Below are positions 28,001 to 40,000 of a DNA stretch of 64,000 bases, piece by piece. A program made the translations under genes and the position numbers. Location of the stretch: assembly GCA_037783415.1 (NCBI GenBank), contig JAZGTN010000059.1, positions 62,001 to 126,000 of the forward strand. The letters are read 5' to 3'. The DNA is from Leptasterias polaris (lineage: Eukaryota; Echinodermata; Asteroidea; Forcipulatida; Asteriidae). Positions within the stretch are counted from its first letter, which is position 1. Every line of letters starts with the position of its first letter. Below the pieces are notes generated by a model. That model was not told where the DNA came from and ran no database searches. It saw nothing but the letters and a program-made list of their open reading frames with translations.

Positions 28001-31000
28001 CAAAAACCTTAAGTCTTTATGTACACAGTATACTGATTATCTAATCCACTATAGAGCCTTCTTAATGAGGAACATTTCTTTTTGTAGAACATGCTCACGC
28101 AATTCTAGTAACGTGTGATGTGTGATGTAAATACTCCAGCATGGTGAGAAATAACAAGAGTCTACTGCTTCATTTATCTTCAAATGACCAAAATGTCTGA
28201 CTCTACTTGAAAGTGCCATATAAGCAAAGGTATCTGTTATACCTTATGATGGCATTTTTCCATTTGATATACCCAGGGCTCGAATTTAACACTGGACCAC
28301 AGGCCCCAGGCCAGTAATTTTAGTGTTGGGCCAGTAAACTTTGGGTCTGATAAATTATCTTTCAATTCTATGAGTAATCAAGTATACTCTTCTCTTACTT
28401 GTCTCAGTTCGGGTTCATATAAAAGCAGTCAAATGCATGTCAAACTGTGTCAGCAATGTTTTATTTTCACATTTTGAATCAGGTCTTGTAAAAAAAATGT
28501 CTGGTCCAGTAAAGATTTTGAGCTACAAGCCCTGTAGTCTTGTGGATTTTCCCCCCAAATTCGAGCCCCGATACCTCATGGTAATGCACTGCATGCTATT
28601 ATATGCATGTAGTAATAATAATAATATGCAGTTCTTATAGTGCTTTATCACACCCGATGGGCATCTTTTCTTAAATTTCATTTACATAGCACCATGTAAA
28701 GTGGTACAAGTTGCTGTGGCGCAATTTGCAGCCAACTATACCAGAAACACTGGAACAACCACATCTCTTAACAATAAATGTACTGGGTTCTTTTACATGC
28801 ATTAACACATGTGGCTTACGTCTTTAGGTCCCATCCGAAAGACAAAGCTAAAATGGTTAAGAATTTTGCTTAAGGACTCAAGTGTCAAGATAGGGACTGG
28901 AACCCACACTCTACTTATATCAGAAACACCAGAGCTTAGTCCAGTGTGCTGACCACTCTGCCATGACATGCCACAATGTACAGTAATGTTATAAGCCTTG
29001 AACAATATCAAAAAACCTTGAAACAAAAACCTTGAACATGTTGAACAGCAATGTTATCCATAGCATAGGAACAACACTAAACAAAATTGAAGAAATTTCC
29101 AGCACATGTACAGGTACAAACAACAATGTTATAAAAGTACAAATATCCATTGCATGTTTGGTCATGTACACCAACATTATAAAACTTAAATGATAACTTA
29201 CTGCATGCTTCTGCTGTGTACTAATCACACTTCTTAGATCCCGTCCAGTCACCATAGATTTAGCAATTCTCTGCTTCTCCATCAACCAAGACTCTTCTTC
29301 TTCACTGTCTCGAAGGAACTCAAAGAACTTGAGGGATTCTTCCAGTTTAGATTTCCTTCTTGTACTCAGTGTGCTGATTCTGATGAAGACATGAGCAAAT
29401 ATCAAATGAGCAATTTGTTAGATTTGAATGATGTTTGGCACACTGCCTTGATTGGTCACAACTGATTCCTCAATCATAATTCTTTGGACATTTAAGTTAT
29501 TCACAGATATGAGAAAAGGATCATTGAAATAATAATACACAGTTCACATATAGCGCTTTTGACACCTGGAGTGCATCCCTAAGCGCTAACTATTTTGTTT
29601 TTTTTTCAGAGCTATACAAATTCTCTTCAAGCTCTGGTGTTTTTGATCTGGGTTAGGGTTAACATAATTAGAATTATTGATGTTTTGAGAATCGCTTTAG
29701 TGTTGCAATTTTTTTATTGTTTACAATCGTTTTGCCAATAAGCCATTTGCGAGTTACATTTGAATAATGTCTGGTACAATGACTTGTTTAGTCACAAGTT
29801 ACCGCTTAAATTTGAATTCCTCAGACTATCGAGACAGTTGCTATGTCACATGATTAGGGGCAAGCTTTTGCTTAGTTACGTAAGAGACGGTGAACACCCA
29901 TACACAATTCTGAATGGATGTGTATGGCATAATGGTACCAGGGTTTGCTCATCTGGAGGTTGCTATACAAAAGCTTGCCCCTAATCATGTGACATAGCAA
30001 CTGTCTCGATAGTCTGAGGAATTCAAATTTAAGCGGTAACTTGTGACTAAACAAGTCATTGTACCAGACATTATTCAAATGTAACTCGCAAATGGCTTAT
30101 TTACAAGGTGCTGTGTCACAAACTATAATCAGCCAACCATGCCAGAAAAACCTCTTCTCTTATCGATAAGTGTTCTGGGTTCTTTTTCATGCACTACCAA
30201 TCCTAGCACACGGAATGTACTGCTCATCATTGTCCCATCTTAAGGACAAAGCAGTTATGATAAAGTATCTTACTCAAGGATACAAGTGCCAGGACCGGGA
30301 CTCTTACCCACACTCTGCTGATCAGAAACACAAGTGCTTGAGCCCAGTGTTCTTAATCGCTCGGCCACGACGCATCACTTGACTAATAACAAACTAGAGG
30401 AAACTGCCTTGAACATAAACTGGTTTTCAGTTTTCTATGGCACACAAAACCAAGAAAAAGAGGAAATTAGCCAATCCACTGAATAGTTGCATGCTTGCTA
30501 AACAAATAAAGAGTTGGTTTCAAATAAAAGTATAATATCCAATTGTCAACTTTGGGGAGCCTTGATGGTGGATGAAAGTGCATCTTGGCAATGTTCACGT
30601 GTTGTATTTAAGAAACAGCAGAAGATATAATACAATGTTACATCTTGAAGTCATCTACATTGAAACTTGTGGTCTCTACTTACTGATCATAAGCTACATT
30701 GAGTAGAGCAACTCTTTTCTTGATTGTATCACTTTCTGAATGATTCTGCGTCAGGTAAATATCAGCTTTCTGATTGACTTGATTGACTCTGTAACCCTGG
30801 GAGTTAATTTGTGTTTCTGTTAACGCATGTCTCTGTAGAAGATCTTCAACTCCAAGAAGATGTTTACCACAATCATCAGACTGTAGACCAACCTACAATG
30901 CAGTCAGAAAAGTATGCATGACACAATATTTCAGTTCAGTTATTTCCATTATTCTACAAGAAATATTTATAAAATAGTTATTTGCCTAATGTTTCAAGTC

Positions 31001-34000
31001 TTTCTTGAAGGATAAAGCTATAGCCTTTGTATTTATACCATAGGTCCTTTTGATTGATTGGTAAGCAGTTTGTAACAGCTTATTCTATTTTCTATAGAAA
31101 TAATGACAAATACATATTAAGGGGTGAACAAAATAAACAAATTAAGTAACTATAAGCAAGATAACTATAAGAAATAGAGTATGGGGCTGTTTTGATAAGT
31201 AGAAGCTTATAAAAAACAGCCAAACAAACAAACAAACAAACGAACGAACAAACAACAAACATGGGCATGACAATAGCTACACTGACAATGAAAAAACGAC
31301 ACACACAAAAGTTCAAGCAAAACCAATAGTAATGTAAGAAAGATTCAGAAGTGAATGTGAACAAAATTACTTGAGACAGGAACTCAAGAGGCATACCTTA
31401 ACTAAATTCCTGTAGAAACAGAGGACAAATGGAGAAAACAAATTGTATAAACTGCACAGACTGATAATCAGCACTCTACAATCAAGATCCTGTCACTTCT
31501 TCATATTCAATATCCTCCATATCACATTAGTAGAAACATTCTATAAGGACCAATTAATCTCAGCATTTATTATTTTCCGAACCAAACTAGAAGAATGAAG
31601 TAAACATACCTGAATTTCTTTCATTTCAGCCATGACACTCTCAATCTCTCTTAGCATTCCCATCAAGTCAGTGAATCCATGTAACACCTGTTGCCTCTTG
31701 GCTAATAGATCAATTAACTTCTGCCAATCACGGGATATCTGACGTTCCTTCTGACTCACACCTTGAGATGTATAATGAGTCTCAGCAACCAACTCCTTTG
31801 CCATCCGACTTAGATCTTCAAAACGATCTTTCTATATTTGGAATGTCACAAATAATTATCAGTTAAGATTAAATTGCATAACAGCTTTTGCCCCTTGCAC
31901 AACGCGCAGCTCACTTACACGTGCCTATCCTGTCCGCCATTTTGGGAGTCAAAATGTGTACAAAGGAATTGACTCCCAAAAGACAAAAATGGTAGATGCG
32001 CATTGTTCCGAACTGCGTTCCGCATTGTGCAAGAGGTCTATAACAAATACTCTCATGCAGCACAATATGTGCCAAGCCTTCAGCCTTCCATACACATGGT
32101 GTTGCCTGGCCAAACCCAAAAAGTCATTTCCAGCGTTTCATTTGAATAAATTAAGTTAATTTCTGGTATACAACTTACCCTAGCCATGACATCTGCAGTT
32201 ATAGCTTCATGTCTCTTAGTAGCTGCTTCAACAGCAAATATGTTATTACTTGGTATGACACTCTCCTTCAGTACACTAGTCATATCAGCAAGCCAAGACT
32301 CGCGTAATAACGCCTGCAACACGCACAAGATACAACTCATTAAAAGGACATCTATCATACACATCAATGTAAATTATTATGTGCAGTCGTAACATTGCAA
32401 TCACTTGTACTTAATTCGAGGACAGAGTGTTGAATATTATTTTTGGTAATGTGACGCTTTTTATGTTTCTGTTTGTTTTGTACATTATTATTATTTTATT
32501 TGCCATAACAGTACAAAACAAAATACAAGACAATAACCCCGAGATGGGCAAGGGACAACAAAAGCAAATACATACTATGATCCGTAGATCTGTTGCCCCA
32601 CATCTGGGGTACACAATGAAATAAATATAGATTTAAACATAATATAGTACACGCAATAATAAAAGCAGATAAGAATCACTGGTAAATGGTCACTTATGTC
32701 AGTTTCCAGAATATCAGCAGAGTGATTCATAAAATTATTTGTTAGAATATTATCAATCAATGTTACAGTCCCTTCACTTATTCAAATTTTCATGTGGTTA
32801 ACTTGTAACAAATTCAGCTTCATCAATGTTTTTGTGTCAGTGATGCATTACTGTGAAAGAAAGCAGTCACATCAAAGCATTCAGAACCCCTTCTCATTAC
32901 AGTTTTTAACATCTTTTAACATCAAATTAACAAAATTATGCAAATACTGTGCAAGTCTCGCGCATTTTCAATATTTTGGGGAACTGATTACAACAAACAT
33001 TACTTTAATGTGTGAAGAAAACAAAATCATGCATTTTAACAGACCTCAAAGATCAATGCTTTAGACAATCTACTACTGTGATTTGAAATGAAATAAATAA
33101 TGTTTGAACCTTTCTGGTAAACTTTTCAGCCAATCTCTCCAGCCTCTCTTGTCGTATTAGTTCTTTTCTTAATGCGATTCCTCGGTCATGTTCTGCTTTC
33201 TCTAGTTTACTCCATGCTTTCTCTACATCACTAACAAGCTGCCCTTCTGGTGGTGTGTAGGGTCTCATATGACATGAGCGTATCAGAGCTTGTAGGTTGA
33301 AGACAGCAACTTCTATATTAGCTCGCTCAGCATACCTTCAAATATACAGCGAAATAGCCAAGTATATTAAAATTAGTTTACATTTATCAGATTGAAGATA
33401 GCAACTTCTACATTAGCTCGCTCAGCATACCTTCAAATATACAGCGAAATCGCCAAGTATATTAAAATTAGTTTACATTTATCGGTAGGATTTGAAGCTT
33501 TGCATGGTGGGAGTATAACTAAGAGAGGTTTGCGGTAACACCATGTTAAAATCTCTTTTGAGTACTGTTGATTCTGAAAAGAACCGGTGGTTAACGACTC
33601 AACGTTTCGATCAGTATGCTCTGATCGTCTTCAGGAGAATTTAACATGGTGTTACCGCAAACCTCTCTCAGTTATACATTTATCAGATTGAAGATTGCTA
33701 TTTCTACATTAGCTCGCTCAGCATACCTTCAAATAGACAGTGAAATAGCAAAGTATGTTAAAATTAGTTTACATTTATCAGATTTAAGATAGCAACTTCT
33801 ATATTAGCTCGCTCAGCATACCTTTAAATATACAGCAAAATAACCAAATATATCAAAATCAAACTTCTCTTGTATATTACAATTTATAAAATAAATAAGT
33901 TGTAAATTTTAAACAGAAATAATTTGTTTAACACATATTGATGAGCCTACTCACTTTGGTGGTTTTTCTACAGTTCTGTATTGTTTAAACGTCTGCATAA

Positions 34001-37000
34001 GTGTTTGTATTCCTTCCAGTGAGTTAGGGAAGTTATGATCTGACAGTTCAAGTATCTTGGCTTGAATCCATTGTAGAAGGTGAGCCACCATGTCTTCATA
34101 ATCATGCTGCATCTTGTCAACATCCATCAACTGACTCACAATCTATTACCATAAACATAATCAAGATGGTTAGAATTATTATAATAACAATATAGTCTTA
34201 TATAGCGCATGTACATGTATCTACTAATACGGTACTAACAGTGCCTGAACAAACAGAAGTATTATAAGCCAGGTTTTTGAATTTTTTGAATAATGAGACT
34301 GATTTATATAGCACCTTATAAGGGTTTACAAGGTGCTGTATCGCACTAAGCAGCCACTGCCAGAAACACTGGGGCAAACTCCTTCTCAATAACAATAACA
34401 ATAAGAGTAAGGTTCTTTTACCAGCACGCTAGCCTTTTGTCAAGGCCATCGTGGCTTGGACAGCTTTGTAAACAGTGGAGCGACTGGAACGAGAGACCAC
34501 GCGCGCGAGCCGAGTGGCGAAGCCATGAGGGCCTTTTCCAACTTATTTGCATTTTTTAAAATGAATTATTCATGAAGTATGAAACTTCTGATTGGTTTGG
34601 ACTTTTGCTACCGTTTCGGGTAGCAAAAATCGAGATTATAAAGAACACATTAGAAACCGCAAACAAGTTGGAAAAGGCCCTCATTGCTTTGCCACTCGCG
34701 TGCGTGGTCTCCCATTTCAGTCGCTTGGAATCGCGGCTCCAAGCCACGAAGGCCTTGACAAAAGGCTACCCGCACGCAGGGCCCAAAGCTTTATGTCCAA
34801 TCAGAAGGATGAAGCAATAATGGTTAGGTGTCTTGCCTAAGGACACAAGTGTCAAGACCGGGACTCAAACCCACACTCTGCTGATCAGAAACACCAGAGC
34901 TTGAGTCCAGTGTTCTTAATGACTACTTTGACATTCATCTTTGTAAGACCAAGTCTGAATTGTGGCTCTGGCTGCAGCTGTTACTAAGGGTGTTGCTATG
35001 GACCTCCTATGCTTCAACACATTTCATTTCATTTCAATTATTAATTCTGGTTGTGAAGCCAAGGACTCTAAGAAAAGCGAACTTAATTACTATACTAGCC
35101 GAGAACCCAATGGAGGGAAGACAAGGAAGGAAGTTTCAATTTTAGATGCGAGAGGAAAACCCCTAAGATTATTCCAGGGAAAACCCAGGCAGTCAGGTAG
35201 GGACTGAAAACCCAAACCACGTAGTGCCCCCGACATGATCTGAACCGGGGTCTTGGAGATCATGGAAGACGAGTATGCCAACCTGACCACCCTACAATGC
35301 ACTATTCACATGACCATCAAACCACAGCCACTAATTCAGACATGGCTTAATTAGTCATAAGATACTAAGTACACATCAACCCACCTTGGCTATTCTCTTG
35401 CCTCCAGTTTTCTCTGTCTTCATCTTGGCAAAGTAGTGATAATAAGAAGCTACATACGTCATGACCGACTTCTCATCAGGTTTCTCTACATCCACATCTT
35501 TATTGATAACACACATTCAAGAAGAGAAAAGTTGAGAAAAAAACAGATATTACCATTCCATTTTTTTTTGCACTATTGCGCGCTAGACCACCACTTGCGT
35601 GCACGTGTAGGTCAGTCGGTCACCAATGATTGAGAGGTTGAAAACTTGACGCACAATTTAGAGTCGTCTCCGAGGTAACAGTGGTCTATAGACTGTGCAA
35701 GTCTCCCACAACTAGAATGATGAATATATTTTTACATGAAATCAAATGTTTATTTTTAAATTATATATTTATACAAGATTCTTGAAAATAAAAACACCCA
35801 AAGGCATTAGTTATAAATACAATTTCAACTTTCATATTAACACAAATAAATTGTGCGACAGTTACATAGGTTTAAGGATAACATGAATGTCAGTTTACAG
35901 CTAACCGGAACGAGGGTCAAGTCATATGACTTCATGGCTAAATTTTACTTAATAAGACATAATTTGTATAGCCCCTAACTTCGCGTACACGCAAAACTCA
36001 ATATGATTGGGACCAACTTGTTCCTGGAAGTTCAAATACGTACGAGACTATTTGCTGAAGACCCTGGTGCCTTTCTGCGTTTGACAATAATTATTGCGCG
36101 ACCGAATAAAAACTGACCTTTTACAGCTGTACAATACAGCCTCTTACTGGATGCCAGATCAAATCTTGTACAATATTTGGGTGATTGATTTTTCCTCCAA
36201 ATGACACAGATGGAATGTTCCAGTCAACGAGGCGAAGCCGAGTTGAACAGAACATCCTATTGTTCAACTCGGGAAAATATTCTCACCATTGCTCTCATAA
36301 ACATTCATTATTCGTATACTACTAACAGCTGCAGTGCTTCCCACCAAGTAAGTAGTAGTTACTACCTGTAACTGTCACCTGAATGAGTCAATATTCTACA
36401 TATATTTACCTTCTGCATCCAATAGATCTGAGATTCCCAACTTCTCCTTAGCCATAGAGAATGCCATATTCAGATTCTCTTCATTGCTTCTTGAACTCAG
36501 CTCCTCATATGGAATTAGCTCCGGTCTAATGATAGGAAGCAGATGATACATGTGTTATTTAAACTTGTGGGAATCTATGGACTGCAACAAAACTAACTTA
36601 AATATAGTTGAGGGACAGGGTGATCATTTTACAAAACAAGACAGTTTCAGTTCTTCGTTCTTTCAAACCTACAAATTGCTTGCATTTCCTTCACAAAGTT
36701 TTTCTTTTCTTGACATTTTACAAGGATTTCTTTACTAAATCTTTTCAAAAAAACATGAAAATTAAATATATTTGGTGACTGAAACATTAAAAACAATAAA
36801 ACATTATAAACTTTACATAAACTAACTTTCACTGAAAACACTAACCAAATAGAAAGTTAGCTTTAATGTTTTTTTCCCACACTAATGTTTGATATGCACT
36901 GTATACTCAGTGCTGTATAAAAGGTCAAACCAAATCAATATTCTGTATCCCAGATGCAAATAGTACATCAATTAAAGCTTGCTTTGATGTACACAATGTT

Positions 37001-40000
37001 TGCATAAATCAAACCAGTAGAGAATGATTCACTTTCAGGCTGCTGTATTTCCTTGTTTCTATTTTGATAATGTGCTTTAATCTTCCTTGGCATTAGTTTC
37101 AATTCTTCACTAAACAAAAAGAAGTCATAGTGACACTTTCAAAATTGATTTGCTTTTATGTGTAACGGTTTTCATTTTGATTCTATTTCACTTCCTGGGT
37201 AGAGTTCACAAACTCTGACAAACAAAATCACATAGAATCAAGTTATTAACTTACTTTTAGGGAAAAACTGTTTTGTTGGCACAAACTACAATGCAATGTT
37301 AACAAGAACAAACAATTGTTCAAGTCGACGAAAAAATGTATCCATGATGAACTTACCGGTGAGCGTGAATGAGTGCATTGAAAGCTAAACCATTCCTCCA
37401 GCTGCTTGTGAAATTCTTAATAGTGACATCTGAATACCTGTCATTCAAGTAGATAAACAATATCAAATAACTTTCTCAATAAGATATACCATCAGAGTAA
37501 TTGAGTCAGAGTTCAAGAATGATGTGTTGTACCTTAATATTTTTAATCAATGTCTGGTCCGGTTTAAACTTTGTACTTTTTGTGGGTGTGTTTTTAGAAT
37601 TTGTTTTTTGTCAATTATTGGAATTATTTTAATCTGTCAAAGCCAAATTAGAATAGTCCTTTAGGGGGGGCAACTTTGTCCAAATTAAAACCAGCCAAGT
37701 TATTTTTTCAATCCATTCAAGTTATGTACACAAGCAGTAAACAATGTCAGTCTTGCATTGTGAATTGTCAGTTTGCTTTTCAAAGAGGCTGGTATAAACA
37801 TGACGTCAATTGAGTAGAGCGCCCTCGCCTAGAGATAAAATGATACATAGATGTGCATTTTCATTGTTTTATTAAAGTTTTGCCATTAAGATGGCGTCGT
37901 GATGCCATAAATGCATAGGTCTATACAGAAACATGGTGCTTTTTAAAGTCCTGCAAACAAGGCAAATAGCTGAGGATACCCATGAAGGAAGTAAACCATA
38001 TCTTACCCAGCTGTTTTTCTCTGACACCAAAGCAGTAATGCTTCCTTTGCAGAACGTGTTTCTGTGCTTCCTTCATCCTAGGAGAAAACATACAATCCAA
38101 ATTGATGCTATGAATCATGGCCCTCAGTAAACAGCAGTTGATATCTAAATAAGATATCCTGATCTGCTTTTTCACATGGGAATAAGAGTGTGAGGATCCA
38201 GTGTTCATGGTATAAGAGGATTGGCAAGACCACAGATACAGACACATCAACACTTTGTGTGTTTACGTGATGCGTAACCGCGGCGTACATGTTTTGCATG
38301 GACATTAACATTGGATACGATAGATCATACACGCATGTTAAAAACGGATACCGTATTGCTTATTTTAGTTGAATTTTGCCCTAGATTAAAAACATTTCCC
38401 ACAGTATTGCTTTGAATGGTGTCATCCATGACATATATAGAAATGTATTAGTCATTGGTACGCAAAAAAAGAGAAAAATATAGTGTAAACAGGGTCTCTA
38501 TTTTGCCATGCTTGTTGGAAACTTTCTTTACACATGTCTGAACGTTAGGCCTTTACACACACCAGATTTTTCTGAAAAGGAATAGTTAAACAAAAATACT
38601 GTTCAATCAAATTCTCTAATGTAAAAGGAACATACACAAAATGATGTTGGATTTATTTTGCTCGCTAAACCTATGGCATTGTGTTTGTGTATCTATACTT
38701 TGGCCTAGGCCTGACCACATGAATACCTCTAGTTATTGTATCTGTACGCTTGGGAAACCTTTCTACTGATTCAGTTGGGGGCTGGCCTTAGGCTAACCTT
38801 TCTTCAAGGGCTTAGACAAAGCTATGTACCTGCCAAGTGAATGGAAGGGAGAACCACATGTGCGCGGGCCAGTAGCGAAGCTATGAGGTATTTTCCATCA
38901 TGATTTTGTGAGTTGTTTTTTGGCTGAATTATTCAAAGTCTTAATCATGACACGTGTTGCATGTTCCACCAATCAAATGACAAGGATATGAGTGTGTGGT
39001 ATATTAAGCTTATTATCTACCACTTACCTCAATTTTGATGTCTTGAATTTGGAAGCGAAGAATCATTGTCCACATCAGACCCAAGGTCAATCTAGGATTA
39101 CCATCTACTATATCCTCAGCTCCAATACTCTCAAGTCGTACCTAGTTGGTAGGGATAAATTGAAGAAAAGTTATGTTCTGAATAAATGTGCACTCATAAG
39201 TACTAAACCACATGGGAAACTGACTAGTTAAGGTGATCCCTATACTGCTGCTTCCCAGGTTGTATCATAAAGTTTGATGTGACCCCTGCGCGCAAATTGA
39301 TTACATTGTTTTATTTTACAGTCCTCTTTATGCAAAAATGTTGTTTGGGTTTACAGTTAGCCAATAGGGTGTGTGGTGTGACAACATTTAGCCAATGGAT
39401 GCTATCCTTGCGTTGTTGGGGACGCTAACATAAGAGTGAGTTAGGCTGTCATGATTTAAGATCACTTTGTCACTGCCTTTCACCGTGAACGGGCAGTTTA
39501 ATTTTTTGAACACATAATTTGATTAATTTCCCACCACTCCTGCCCTTATGTGTTGCCATTGAACTAATTATATTTGCCAATGAATAATGGCGTGTTTATG
39601 GGATTCACAGTTTTTTTAGTATTTGAGTTATAGTAAATGTACTTTGTCCAACTATTTCTTCAACTTTGAACACCTCTTTTTACAATACGCTAAACATAGC
39701 CGTTATTCCAACCGCATGTGCCAAGGTGGAACTTCACTACTTCACTACATAATTGATTGATGGTTGAGGCCCATTGTATAATTTACAGGTATGAGTAATT
39801 TGAATAACTGTTTCATTGCATTCCGCCTGTGTGCCCATCTAGTTGGATTCAGGCTTGCTCACAGATAAATGTTTGGCCAGGTGCCAATTAAATAACTTAG
39901 GCGTGGTGCCCAAGAATGGTTTGTGTGGAGTGTATTTCAAACGATGCCAGGTGTGCCAAGTTGTGGTTTGGCATTTGTTTGCCAAATGATTAATATGGGT

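Noticed and set aside
34572..34840. Two overlapping 82-residue plus-strand frames
   Set aside because: Lie across the M10 element and SINE A junction.
37921..38253. 110-residue minus-strand frame over spectrin coding exon 4
   Set aside because: It runs through the acceptor and donor in the wrong frame; the splice-defined frame gives the CH2 sequence instead.
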